Positions 12,053 to 24,100 of a stretch of DNA of 60,000 bases are shown here, piece by piece. How positions within the stretch are numbered: position 1 is the first letter of the stretch; every line of letters starts with the position of its first letter. The notes below the pieces were generated by a model. It had not been told where the DNA came from. It did no database searches and saw nothing but the letters and a program-made list of their open reading frames with translations. The position numbers were made by a program, and so were the translations under genes. Source of the stretch: Cryptomeria japonica (taxonomy: Eukaryota > Streptophyta > Pinopsida > Cupressales > Cupressaceae); the NCBI RefSeq assembly GCF_030272615.1, contig NC_081413.1:159526849-159586848 (forward strand), written 5' to 3'.

Positions 12053-12518
12053 CAGGGAATAGTTTGAGCTTGTGTGCATCTATTGTATTTCCATAGCTTC
12101 TACACAACACATCAAACTCAAAGAGGAAGGTATCTAGATCTTTTGTTACAAGGCCATAAAAATGTGGAAGAGTTGTTTGGGGAATATTTTTTAAATTGCC
12201 ATTATCTCTTTGAGGAACTATAGGGAATTTGAATGTCAGGTCAGGTGGAAGTGGAGGATTTCCACCACCACCACCATGATGCCCTACCATATTCCCTTGA
12301 GATACTACTAGTGTAGCAAAATGATTTTCTACCAATGGGTTAACTTATGGAGGAGGAAAAGGATTCTCAAAGAGGTTATTAGCTAATTTAGCAAAAAGGT
12401 CTGCAAAAGGATTTATTTCATGCTCAAAAGGATCGACATTCTGGTCTACGGCTAGATGTTACTCAACATGGTCTTCATTTGGAAGAAACCTCCAAAGAGC
12501 GTCTCTTCTCCTATGCAT
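12053..12518 (-). pseudogene. N-terminal part of a Ty3/gypsy gag (gypsy-2), split by copia-1
   Basis: The minus strand reads from an ATG at 12518 (MHRRRDALWRF) through a Phe/Asn/Pro-rich segment with two in-frame stops and a glycine run. It ends in a classic plant gypsy gag start: LPHFYGL, then DTFLFEFDVLCRSY and KLKLFP. It stops dead at 12053, exactly where the copia-1 LTR ends, so copia-1 jumped into the gag codon for Phe-Pro. The rest of this gag lies beyond the left edge of the window. The motif set resembles gags of the Athila/Tat group, in line with the tRNA-Asp-like PBS upstream. Confidence 0.8.
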
Positions 12519-12672
12519 ACATATATATTTTATTAATCATTGAACCTACACAATTGGAAATAGTTTGATGTTGATTAACCTACTCTTAAAGCTTAAAATA
12601 AAAAGAAAATACTTGATTATAACAAAATATAGCAAGAATCCTATATTCGTAGTAAACTCTTAGTTTGACACC

Positions 12673-12692
12673 ATCCTCGACAATGACACCAA
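12673..12692 (-). other. Primer binding site of gypsy-2 (tRNA-Asp-like)
   Basis: The minus strand reads TGGTGTCATTGTCGAGGA. This looks like a decayed TGGCGCCGTTGTCGGGGA, the PBS known from Athila-type and related plant gypsy elements. It lies about 160 bp upstream of the gag ATG, the expected arrangement. The mismatches are the C-to-T and G-to-A type. Confidence 0.6.
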
Positions 12693-14871
12693 AAAAGTAG
12701 GACTTCAACAATGGTTAAATAATTGGGCATGACACCATAACTTAGGGATAAAACATCCTTTCTAAGTAGCCATTTGATTCACTATTGAAGCTCATTTATG
12801 TATCGGCACTGGGGCGTGTACTTGAAATGGATTAGCACTATATGTGCACTAGGAGCTACTTGGACTCTGTTAATCTAGGCTACCTTAATAAAATGTGCAG
12901 AAACAAGCATTGCAAAATAAATACAACTTAAAAATATTTTAAGCATATTCTAATGAATGAAACATATTGGGAAAATGTTACGCAATGAAGGAGTTTAAGT
13001 AAGTAGAAATGAACTACTTTAATCTACCTTGGCTGCAGGAATAGTCACATAATGGAATTTTTGTGGCTAAGGGAATAGTCAACAACTGGAACTGCCACCA
13101 TGAACTGAATGAAATCTATCTAATAATTGAACTGATGGAATCCTCGCCAAGTGGGCCTCCTTAGATGAGTCTTCCCAAACTCCAACTAAACTAAGATACT
13201 CAAAATATTATGTTATCCACCAATTTATTCAAACAAATGACAGTATTTGTAGATAAATGTCCTTTATTTAGATATCAATATTTTTGACAGAATGAAAGAT
13301 CACATATACCATTCTCCACCCTTCTTGAGAAGAAGGAATGATGGATTTATAGAAAATAGAACTGTAAATGATCCTAACTACTTGGCCACTCAACTTTGAC
13401 TAACTAGGAGGATGACAATTTATTAAAAACATGAAACATGGAAATAGAAAGCTTGAGTTCTAATATGACTCTTGCTTATTACAACAAATCCAATGCAAGA
13501 TTCTCCTTTATTTATTATAGTAGTGGACATCCAAACAATTGCATAATATGGAACAAGCAACTGTCTTCCAACAAAACTAGGAGTCTCCATGATTTGGGTT
13601 TATAGTTGAGGATTTGATCGCTTCAAAGTCCGCTACATAAATGCTTGATAGTGTTGAAGTTACTCCTCTTCTTAGACTTGGTCTACTTATTAATGGTTGC
13701 ATCCACAAAGGTTAATACACAAGAATTCTTTTCTACCTATCATTACTCAAAATATCATTATTCATGCCATTCATGTAATCATTAATATATTCATATAGCA
13801 TTCATTAATAGGTTTGAATATTATAAGATTAAAACAAGTTTAAGGTCAAAACAAACTTAAAACATAAGGCATAATGTCTTATAGAAATAGGGAAAGCAAC
13901 CTTATCAGCATAAAAGATTAAACACAAAGGACTAAAAATGAGGCTCATCATGTCCCTTCTTATTTCTTCTCCATAGTGGCCCCCACTAGTAGTCCCTTTA
14001 GTGCATCAACCAATGACATGATTCTAAACTTCTTCAATGTTTGAACAACCCCAAAACTTGCATTGTCATGGCAAGTGGCAACCCAAGTAGATCAAGTGCA
14101 AGAAAAAGTCTTTTCTATCTTTCACTTTATATGGTGGTGCAAAAAGCCACCACATGGTGCACTGATCCTCCTTGTGGGGAAGAAAGAGACTTCCATTGAA
14201 GAAAATGTTAGTGGGAGCAATACATGGCCCGCTCTAAGGGAACTTTACTTATCCAAAATATAAGAGAATTGCCCAAAAAGAAAGTTGTTGTGGTCAAAAT
14301 GGAACTCCTTGCTACAAGTGACTATGACATTGTTTCTATCAATGCCTTTGAATTATGCTTGAAAATGCTTGAGAACATTGAATTATGACAATTCTTCACA
14401 TTGATCACTATGAAAGACTTTTGTGAACTCAAGTGAATGTGTTTGATGCAAAAATATAAAAAAATTATGATACTAGATAATAATCAATATTTGCCATTAA
14501 AGCTCATACATGTGGATAGGGTGTTCAAAACTATTTGTTTATCAAGTTTGAATGTAAGACATTGATCTTTAGATGGTGGGTGATAGATTGATGATGATCA
14601 CAATATTTTACTTATTTGAATTTCTTTTGTTGTAATTGTACACATTAAAGAGATTGGGCCAATCAAACCATGTCATGTATGAGGTAATTTTACTAGTTAT
14701 CATAACAACCCTACACTTCACATTCTTCCTTCAAACGATGGTGACTAGTTGGCACCTTATGGCATTGACAAGGACAAGTGTCACAAATATGCACCATCAT
14801 AGTTTGAAGAGGCTTAAATTTTTAGAACTTGCGATGTGAAGTGAATGTATTATAGAGTACCATGTGGATCT
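12693..14871 (-). repeat. Probable 5' LTR of gypsy-2, right part displaced by copia-3
   Basis: No coding region is visible in these 2.2 kb. The position directly upstream of a PBS and gag on the same strand argues that at least the left part is the 5' LTR of gypsy-2. The second LTR copy is not in the window, so I cannot confirm this or place the outer end. The stretch stops at 14871, where the copia-3 LTR begins; if copia-3 inserted here, its target duplication should be GATCT. Confidence 0.35.
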
Positions 14872-15265
14872 TGTTGAACACACCAGATATTGAGAGGGGG
14901 GTTGAATTAGTGTCCCTTGAAACTTAATCTTTTCAACTCCAATAATTAATTAGATCTTTAACTTAGTTATCACCAATGAAAGATAAATCAATAAACATAA
15001 ATTGACAAGAGAACACTAGATATACATGGAAAACACCACAGGGAAAAAAGCATGATGTGAAGAGCTATTTGAAGTTACTATCCAAATCTAGCCTCAGAAA
15101 ATAAACGGATTCATAACTTTATTTTAGGGCTACAACTCCTTGATAATACACACTTAGAGAAGATGCAACAACTTCAAAATATAATGAATGATCGATGAGT
15201 TTCCAATACAACACTTTTGTACCATCAATTGTCTTTGGCTCTATTGGGACCTCAAAAATTTTGCC
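14872..15265 (-). repeat. Outer piece of a copia LTR (copia-3 family)
   Basis: It begins TGTTGAACACACC and contains TTGAGAGGGGGGTTGAATTAG, the reverse complement of a typical copia LTR end. It aligns by eye with the first roughly 290 bp of the LTR at 42604, with a gap of around 90 bp in that copy. Homology stops near 15240-15265. The missing continuation of this LTR is found at 26742, so the two pieces look like one LTR split by an insertion. A diverged form of the conserved LTR box is at 15025-15056. Confidence 0.7.
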
Positions 15266-15327
15266 AAATTTTTAGGGCCCGAGTTCAAAATTTTGTCTTA
15301 TATCACTCAAAAGATACCCTACAAAAC

Positions 15328-15720
15328 AAGCCTAAGTAGCACTGAGAGGGGGGCGGAGGGGGGGGGGTGGGGTGAATCGGTGTTCTATCAGTAAAGTTAG
15401 TTTTCAACTTATTGCTTATTAACTAGTTAATAGTAAATAAAATTAAAGTGCATACACCAAATAACACATAAAGAGGCAACACCATAACACCAATATTTAT
15501 ACGTAGAAAACCTTATAAAGGGAAAAACCACGGTGGGGATGATACCCACAATATCTATATACTTGATCAAGGTATACAAATATTACATGAAGGGGATTGC
15601 ACATGCAATCAGGCCAACCACCTAGAGCTCACTGCACAACACAAAGAAGGAAGTCTCACCAACTTACACAATACTACAAGATGATTACAAACAAAAACTC
15701 ATAATATGCATCTAACCATG
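15328..15720 (-). repeat. Fragment of a minus-strand copia LTR (same type as the solo LTR at 36580)
   Basis: A G-rich run next to CTGAGAG and GGTGAATC, then the conserved box (15501-15537), then GATTGCACATGCAATCAGGCCAA and CTAGAGCTCACTG, in the same order as the LTR at 36580-37640. Similarity fades near 15720, so only about 400 bp remain. Both edges are approximate and no target duplication was seen. Confidence 0.65.
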
Positions 15721-17160
15721 TTGGATAAGTTTTGGTTCATGCTTTGATTGGACCATTTTTTATAATTTTTTGAAGTCTTGGTTTCAAGGTCTAGAGGCCA
15801 GTTTTTTGTTTGCAGTTGTTGCACCCTTTCTAAGGAGCCCTCTTTGAGGCATTACATCTTTGCACATGATAAAGATTAAGCCTAACTAATAGTTTGCCAT
15901 GATTCTTTGTAATTTTATGAGCCACCTCTATCAATTGGCATAGCCCCACGAATCCATTTGCTAAGTTTTCAAATTCCATTCCATTTGCAAAAAGTTTAGA
16001 TTTGTAAATTGAACTGTGTGAATCTGCAGTTCATAGCCCCGCATTTGAATTTTTATCTTGCAACCTAATGACCTGCACATCAAAGTGGTTGTTTCCTATG
16101 ATTGTCTATATAATTATCTATCATTTAGCAAGTTTATATCCCCCCAGCTCATAATTTGATATCTTTTCAAAGCCCATTCCGAATGAACTTTTTCAGGGTT
16201 TCAGATCAGCACATTCAGAATTTTCAGAGGTGGCAAGTTGGGAGGTTAAAATTTTGTACAAGTGATGGAATTGGGTCAAGCGTTCTTGCACATTTATTCA
16301 GGGTATCCAGATGTATCAACTCACCAAGTGGAAGCTCCTGAGACGAAGGTTCGATAATTTTTCAATTCAAGTTTTGGATGGGTTCAGGTTGATTTGATAA
16401 GTGCAGTTTCAGACAAGTCTAAGTAGGCAACTTCAGACATTGATATCCTTTTCCTCATCTATCATTTTGAGAATTCATTTGATTTCGTAAATTCTCTATA
16501 TAACGTTTTACCAGTGTGCCAACTTGTAAGGCTTAACGAGGTGTTTTGACTAGTTTTTAAGGATGGTTCTGGGAGCTACTCAGGTGAATTTGGTCAAAAT
16601 CAAAAGCATAAAAATGTCAAGTCAAAACATCAATTGCTCAAATTGTCAAATTCATAGCATATCCAGTCAGGTTCCATATCAACTTGCACAGGTCAGTGGT
16701 CCTGAAACCGAAAAAAAATAGTCGGGCCCACCAAGGACCCTACGAGTTATAATGACCAAGTAAATACTCATTTGAAGAGATGTACATTATTTAAATTGTT
16801 CTAATTTAAATAATATTTCATATAATGAGAAGGGGTAAAATTACTAATAAAAGCGTTTAAATCATTTAATGGATTTAAGTGTCACTGGTGTGAGAAGGAG
16901 GGTTGCATGAAGTTAGAGAATCATTTCCTCGGTTTGAGTTTTAAAATTGTGTGAAGAAACGAAAGGAAATTTCTTTCAACCATTCTAAGTGATTTTATGG
17001 AAATGAAATAAATGAAATTCAACTCATTTCAACAAGTGATTTAAAATTTGTGAAGACCATAGTGGGACCGCATAAAATATAAGGAGGAAGTGAAATTACC
17101 CCATATGAGGCCTCGTGAAAAATGCGGCAGGCAAATAAATTTTTAAACTTTAAATGTCTT
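15721..17160. other. No recognisable feature
   Basis: About 1.4 kb without a convincing reading frame, LTR end or repeat. The open frames are short and carry no recognisable motif. It belongs to the DNA that lies between the two halves of the copia-3 LTR. Confidence 0.4.
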
Positions 17161-17378
17161 CAAGATCTTTTCATCGGCAACGTTGGAGGAGGGGCCCGTG
17201 GGATAGCGGGAAAGAGAGAAATCCCCTCTCTTTCCCACCCCGCATGCACTTCACATGATGCATAAGTTTGAGCCCACGAAGAGACTGCATTGAGTTTGAA
17301 GAGCACAAAGTATAGCTGTAATCCTCTCTTAGATCTTTAGATGGAGAGTTGGAATTATTATGAGTAAGCACCTTTGGA

Positions 17379-18420
17379 ATGGAGAAGTGTACAAAAGCAA
17401 TGCATGGCGATAATGGTGTCGATACTTGTGTTGTAGTGACTGCTTTGCTGCGGATCCAGTTTTCCCTTGAGATTATGTGTTATGTCAAAAGCGATTCCTA
17501 GTAAATGGAGGCAGATTCATGCTTAACGTGCACAACGTAGCAGGGTTCTAAAGGAAGATTCAAGCCATAGCAGTAGGGCATTTTTGTGCGTATATTCTTA
17601 TGCGTAGAAGGAATCCTGTGAGCAGCACGACCCGACTGATGATATAGAATCGAGCGACCACAGAGCAATGCGAAAACCTTGTAAGGAATAGTCAAGATAA
17701 AATGGCGCCTACACTATGCACTGGAAAGGAAAGGCCTCTTGGAGGCTTACAAGCGATAAATCAAGATGCTTTCTTATGATCAAGGGAATGTTACCATCCT
17801 GCCACATTGTTCTTGGTTGTGCTAAAGAAATACTATGTAATCATGTGTACTTGAGTTAGGGTGTTGATCCAAAACGCCAAACGTGGTGTGAGTAGATGAA
17901 TTCCAATGGAGCTACAGACTGTTTTGGAGGGTAGATAGAACATTCTTTGCCTTGGTAGCTGTCTAATCTGATTTGGGATGTTATAATGCTAGGATAGTTC
18001 CAAGCCAGTATATGAGTGTGCGCTAAATGTACACAGTGTGAACAATGAATCATCACTTTATGGGTAGCGATATAAGAAGTGTTGCCTCAAATGTGTAGGG
18101 TGAGGTCCCACTGGAAATGTTTTTGAGCAGACAATGTTGCAAGGGTGAAAGAAATTATATTCTATGATCCTCTATCAATGCCCTCACTGCCTATGTTGAG
18201 GTTGCAACACTTAAATAAGTGTGTATCCAAAATGTGGAAACATGAGTATGGCATGGTTTCAACGCCTCACAGAAGTTATCTCATGAGATGCCATGATTAT
18301 CGAATTTGCACAAAAGAATTTGTTGAAAAGACTTTTGAAATTTTAAGCAAATGAGAACTGGAAAGCAAGATACCTAATTTCATGATCTTCGAAGCATGCT
18401 TGTGCCCATAAGTGTCGTTG
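17379..18420 (+). pseudogene. Decayed PPR-like gene remnant
   Basis: On the plus strand several short segments in changing frames recall plant PPR proteins. One is KAMHG followed by VVVTALL (17379-17456). WRQIHA lies near 17505-17525, and GMLPSCHIVLGCAKEI near 17785-17830. MYPKCGNM (near 18215-18240) resembles the common MYAKCGS motif. DAMI, then EFVEKTFEIL (18285-18345), resembles a PPR repeat end. Stops and frameshifts separate them. PPR proteins are organelle RNA-binding proteins; this copy cannot be functional. It may be a host pseudogene or gene fragment carried by a larger element. The call rests on motif likeness only, and an unrelated origin is possible. Confidence 0.35.
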
Positions 18421-19309
18421 AGCAATGATAGATCGATGGCCTTCGAGGCATAAGATACAGAGGATCTTGTCAAATGTTATAGTCATTCTTGAATAGAATA
18501 CTCTACACGGGGAACCACAAATTAAGTTTTGTGAATTATTTGGCAGATTGTTTCAAAGAAATATGGTTTCATGAGTGCAGTGACCGTACAGGGTAATAGA
18601 GGGATGTGTAAGCAAATGTCAGAAGTGTGGCTAAAGATACAAATGCTTGTCACAGTATAAAATCAATTTTGTAAAGATAATTGTATATATGCTTTCTACT
18701 CAGTGAAAAAAATTGGTGAGGTATTTTTATTGGCAGATTATTATTGAATGAAAATATTTTCTGATAAGCAAATCCATGTAAATGATGTGCATCAACAGAA
18801 TCAAGGGTGAGGTAAATCAGAAGCAAATCTAATGTGTCCATCAAGTGAAAATATTTTAACTAGAGATGGTCAACATGGCATGATGCTGCAGTGAAATATA
18901 TTTACAGTCATGGGTAAAAATATTTTTGGGCACAGGGAGGTATATAGGTGGAAACTATTGAATATTTTGGGTATTACGTGCAAGTTTTGGATTATAAAAA
19001 AGGTATAAGCTGCACTAAATATCAAGTGACATTTCAGTAGAAAATGGGAACTACTTGGGTTTTCATTTTATCATCAGTGGAAGGTTATTTTTGACAGCAA
19101 TGTAATGAATAATCTCCATTATACTTTCACTCATGTAAAGTGGAATTTTTATCTACAAGCAAATTGAATGAAGATGTATTGTGCTGAGATAGGACAAAAA
19201 GTGATTTGTTCTCTCTAAAAGGCAAAATCCAAAAAATGACATTCATAGTCACCAAGGGGAAAATTTCCATTTTTTAGCCGAAGAGAAAATTAGTGCTGAG
19301 AGCTAGATT
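18421..19309. other. No recognisable feature
   Basis: AT-rich DNA between the PPR-like remnant and the LINE target duplication. I see no coding frame, RNA gene or LTR end. Confidence 0.4.
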
Positions 19310-19319
19310 AACAAAAGGG
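19310..19319. repeat. Left target-site duplication of the LINE
   Basis: AACAAAAGGG here is repeated exactly at 25539-25548, just after the A-rich tail of the LINE. A 10-bp direct repeat next to a poly(A) end is the normal mark of LINE target-primed insertion. Confidence 0.75.
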
Positions 19320-19719
19320 ATATTGTTTCTGTGGTGAAAAAAGGATGGCGTGCGTGCGGGGGCTCATGGGAAGCCGAGCTAGGGTTTCGATGCCCTAGCT
19401 CATAGGAGGTAGAGTTGCAAGTGTGTCATCGGGGGGAGGGAAGTGCAAGTGTGGCGGGGGAGATAAGTGGCAGACGGCGCTGGGCAGGGTTCGGCTGAGG
19501 GAGTGGAGGGTGAAACGGTGGGCTTCGGGTGAGGCTTTGGTTGCGAGTGGTTGGGCTTCTGGTTTGATGCGGGCCAAGGGCTTTCAGGGGATAGGGGTTT
19601 CGGTCAGCTCCTTCTCTCGGTGGTGCTTGGGAGGGGTGGGGTTGTGGGTGTCGTGTCTTCCCGAGTGGCCCTTTGGGGTGTGGGTCCTTTATATTCTTGT
19701 ATATTTTTTTTGAGCTCCG

Positions 19720-21146
19720 ATGACGTGTATTGGTGGTGAGGCCTCGCAGGTACCTCCTGCCATGGATTTTCGTGCTGCGGTGGGCTCAAAACCCCCACTC
19801 CAGAGTATGAAGACTTTTAACAATAACCTTTTCTCATTTGAATCGGGATCGGGGAGTGCTGGTAGCTCTCTCATTATGAAGATTAATGGTTGCTTGGAGA
19901 GATGCAGTGAGAGGCCGAAGCTGGTTATTCCTCCTGAGTTGATAGCTGAAGACGTTGAGTACTTTTCAAAACACTCGCTATATTACAAGTTTTTGGGAAT
20001 GAGGGTCTCTTTGCAGTTTTTGGAAAACTGGGCGCAGAGGACTTGGGCACCGAAAGGGGAAATGGAGATTATGCTGTTGGAAAATAACTATTTCATAGTT
20101 ACTTTCAACTGCATGGAGGATCACAATAGGGTCTTTGAAGGAGGCCCGTATTTTTACAACCAAGTGGGGTTGTTCATCATACCTTGGCATGCGGGGTTTA
20201 ACCCTTTGGAGGAGCTCCCAAATAGGGTTCCAGTGTGGGTTCATTTACCACGTTTTCTAGTGGAATGCTGCCAGGAGGATGTGCTACAGTTGTTGGCTGC
20301 ACTGCTTGGGAAGCCAATGGGATCTTCAACGCAAACCTTAGGGAGAAAGGTAATGATCTTTGCACGTATCTGTGTTGAAATTGATCTTAGTAAACCTTTG
20401 CCAAATGCTATAGATATGTGTGCAGGCTCTTACTCATGGGTTCAGCAGCTAGATTATGAGACTCTACCTTTTTGTTGTCGTCTGTGTCATGAGTATGGTC
20501 ATTTATAGCGTAAGTGCCCTAGATATAAACCAATGGTGCGCCAACCTCAACAGCCGGCCCAAAGTCAAGATAAGGCTAATAAAGGAAAAGCTTCTATGTC
20601 GGTCGAGGTAGTGGGTGCTAATGGTTTTGTCTCAGTTAAGAAAAGGGACAGGAATTGAGGACAAAAGAGGTCCTTACATGAGAGATAGAAGGAGGATACC
20701 TTTAATAGATTTGAGGCCTTGGATGACCTTAGCCAACAGGAAGTGAATTTGGGGTTAACTCGTTTGGACCAAGGTGCTTCAGGGGGGGTCTGGAAAGAGT
20801 TATTGAGGATTTTACCTAGGCCCTGCAAGTGATTGGAAGCCAGCAAATGAAGATGGATTAGACAGTAGGGGTCCAGTTGGGACTCACTCCTGGTTCAGAG
20901 GTGAATTTGGTTGGGGGGGAGGGTTCTCCGATAGCCCTGAAATTGGAACCGGTTGGGGCTAAAAGTAATAAGTCTTCTGTTCACCTGGGTCTACATCAGA
21001 AAGATATTAAGAAAAGTGCTACGAAGAAGAACTCAAAGGTTAGCAGAAAGAAGGATTTGGATAAAATCAAATTGATGGGAGAGAATTTGGTTGAGTCGGG
21101 GTCAGTAAAGATGTGGCATTCTCACTTTTCCAATCCTCCTAAATGA
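19720..21146 (+). pseudogene. LINE ORF1: DUF4283-like nucleic-acid-binding protein with zinc knuckle
   Basis: The first frame starts at ATG 19720 (ATG 19762 is an alternative) and runs to a TAG at 20506-20508. Its middle (WAPKGEMEIMLLENNYFIVTF, then VFEGGPYFYNQ and VPVWVHLPRF) matches the DUF4283 domain that plant L1 ORF1 proteins carry. A CX2CX4HX4C knuckle (CRLCHEYGHL, stop, RKC) follows, with the TAG lying inside it where Gln is likely. A shifted frame (20877-21146) gives a Lys/Ser-rich tail. ORF1 proteins coat the LINE RNA. The TGA at 21144-21146 overlaps the ATG of ORF2. Confidence 0.85.
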
Positions 21147-24100
21147 TTGTGCTCTCATGGAATGTAAGGGGCCTGAATAGCGGCCCTAGACAAAAAGTTA
21201 TTCGGGAATTGATTAGGAATCATTCACCTGATGTCCTGTTCTTACAAGAAACTAAACTCTCGGTGGAGAGTATGATGGGTCTGGTGCCAAAGCTCTGGGG
21301 GTGAGGCAAGTGTCAGTGTATTGGGGTAGCTAGTTCCTCTAGAGGGGTGGCCTATCTTTGGAACCCTTCAAGGATTCACCCCGTCTGGTGGGTAGCTTCC
21401 AGATCTTCATTATCCGGGGTTGCCTCTAGTATTGAGACTGAAGATCTTATCTTGTTTACTAATATCTATGCCCCCATCGATCTTCAGGGCAAGCAGAAAT
21501 ATTTCTTGTATGCGAAGGCTGGTCCCTTTCCATCCTTGGATTATGGCGAGGGATTTCAATGCTATCCTTGAGTTGAGTGAGAAGAAGGGGGGTGTCATGT
21601 GGTTGGAACCTTCTTCTTTCCTTTTTCGGGATAGTATATCTTCACTGCATCTTGTTGACATTAAGTCTTGTAATGGTTTGTTCACTTGGAATAGTAGGAG
21701 AGTGGGGGAGTATTGGATTGCAGAGAGGCTAGATTGATTTTTGGTTTCCAGCTTTTGGGTTGGTAGGGGATGGTCCACAAGTTTTGAGATTCTTGACTGG
21801 AGAGGGTTAGACCACTGGCCTATCAAGATGGTTTCTTCTTTTGCCCGGATTGCTCACACTCCTTCCTTCAAATTCCAACTTATGTGGCTTCGGGATCCTG
21901 TTTTGTAGGCTCTTGTTGAGTAGTGGTGGAGGAAGGGGAGGCTGGCCTTTAGCACTGCTATGTACACTTTTGCCAAGAAGCTACAGTTTGTTAAGTTTAA
22001 GCTTAAACAATGGAATCGACAGGGTTTCGGGAACATTTTTCACGCTAAGAAAGTTGCCCAAACAGTGTTAAATGGCATCACCAGTGAAATCAGAGAGCAT
22101 GGTTTGTCTGAAGCCTTGCTTAGAGAGGAGGATAGGGTTGTCAAGGCTTTAGAGGAATGGGAGCTCAGGGAAGAAATTTACTGGAAACAAAGAGCCCATA
22201 TTGATTGGCTTCAAGCGGGCTATAAGAACACTGCTTTCTTTTTCAACTCTGTGAAAGCAAGACGTCATGGAAATTCCATTCTTGCTTTAGTCAATGATAG
22301 AGGTGAGGTGTTATTATCCTTGCAGGAGATATCTAGGGAAGCTTTACAGTATTTTTTATCCCTCTTTAGTGAGGATTCTCAAGGGGAATTGGTGGAGGAG
22401 AACCAAGTTCTCGCTTGCATTCCTCCTCTTGTTACTGGGGAGATGAATGAGCAACTTATCGGCCCTATTCTGTCGGAAGAACTCGAGAGGATTGTTTTTC
22501 ACATGAGGAAAGGAAAAGCCCTTAGACCGGATGGGTTCCCAGTTGAATTCTTTCAAGAGTTATGGGATATCATCAAACTAGACTTACTGGAAGTAGTCCA
22601 ACAGTCTCAGAGGAATAAATAGATGCTTTGGGCCTTGAATGCGACTTTCATTGCGCTAATCCCTAAGTGTGATGGGATAGATAGGTTAGGCCAATTTTAC
22701 CCTATATCTCTCCACAATGTGATTTATAAGATCATCTAAGCTAATAACAGAGAGGTTGAAGAAGTGTCTAGGGGATGTTATCTCTGAGGAATAGAGCGGG
22801 TTTGTGGAAGGGCGTCAAATTCTAGATGGGGTGGTCATTGCTACAGAGACCATTCATTCTATGGAAACCTCCAAGGAAAAATATATGTTTATCAAGTTGG
22901 ACATGGCTAAGGCTTACGATAGAGTTCGTTGGTCCTTCCTCCAGAAGATCCTTAGGGCTTTTAGCTTTGTTGAGGAATGGATCCAATGGGTTATGAGTGG
23001 TTTTACGTCCACCTCTTTCTTAGTTATAATCAATGGTGATTATACTAAGGTGTTTGATGCATCTAGGGGCCTCCATCAGGTGGACCCCCTCTCCCCTTAA
23101 TTATTCATTCTCCTGGTCGAGGGCCTGGGGAGGCTAATCAAGCATAATGTGGGTCTGGGTAGTATTCAGGGTTGGAGCTTAGGTAATGACTTGCAGTCGC
23201 AGTCTCATTTGCAGTTTGTTGATGACACGGCCTTGATGGGACTTGCTCGGATAAGAGAAGCTACTAATCTAAGTAAGGTTTTGGATGTTTATCTGGTGGC
23301 CTCGGGCCAGTTGATCAATGAAGATAAATCTTCTATCATTTTCTTCAACACCCCTGGAACTATTCAAAGGAGGATTTCTCTTATCTTGAGATTCCAAGTT
23401 GGCTCTTTGCCCTTGACTTATTTGGGTATTCCAATTTCTCATGGTAACCCTCCTCGGGAGTCATGGCAGGGTATCTTGGATAAATTTCGCTCGAAGGTTG
23501 ATCATTAGACTCACATATGGTTATAATTTGCTAGGAGGGCTCAACTAATTCAATTGGTGGTTCAGGCTCTTCTGATTTATTTATGTATGCTTCAAGTGGC
23601 TCCTAAGTGGTTCTTGAAGGGTTTGGACTCTTTGGCAAGGCAATTCTTATGGGCAGGCAATCTATCCTCTTCCAAATGGAGTCTTGTCAATTGGGACTTG
23701 GTGTGTAGCCCGAAGTAGTTGGGGGGGCTTGGTTTAAGGCAAGCTATTTTTGGGGGGGAGGCTCTGGCAGCTAAATTGTACTGGAGGTAGTGTGTCGAGC
23801 AGGATCATGGCTGGGCTAAGATTTTGGCCTACAAATATATGCAGAGGATCCCAGCTCAAGAGGTTCCAAGATATCCACTTGAGGGAAAAGGCTCAATGAT
23901 TTGGTATACTCTCAAGAAGAGTGTCTCTCTCATTAAGGAAGTACTCTTTTGGATCTGCAGAAGGGAGGAAGAGGTCCTTTTCTGGAACGACTCTTGGGAT
24001 GGGTACCCCCCCATCCTTGATCAATTTTTTAATCTTGGGAACCTTAGCCAGAGCTTTTTGGAGGCAGGGTGGTCAAGGGTGAGTGACTTCAAGGCTATTT

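Noticed and set aside
19423-19713. Glycine/tryptophan-rich open frame of 96 codons near the LINE start
   Set aside because: It lies in the GC-rich 5' untranslated part of the LINE, overlaps other open frames on both strands and has no recognisable motif.
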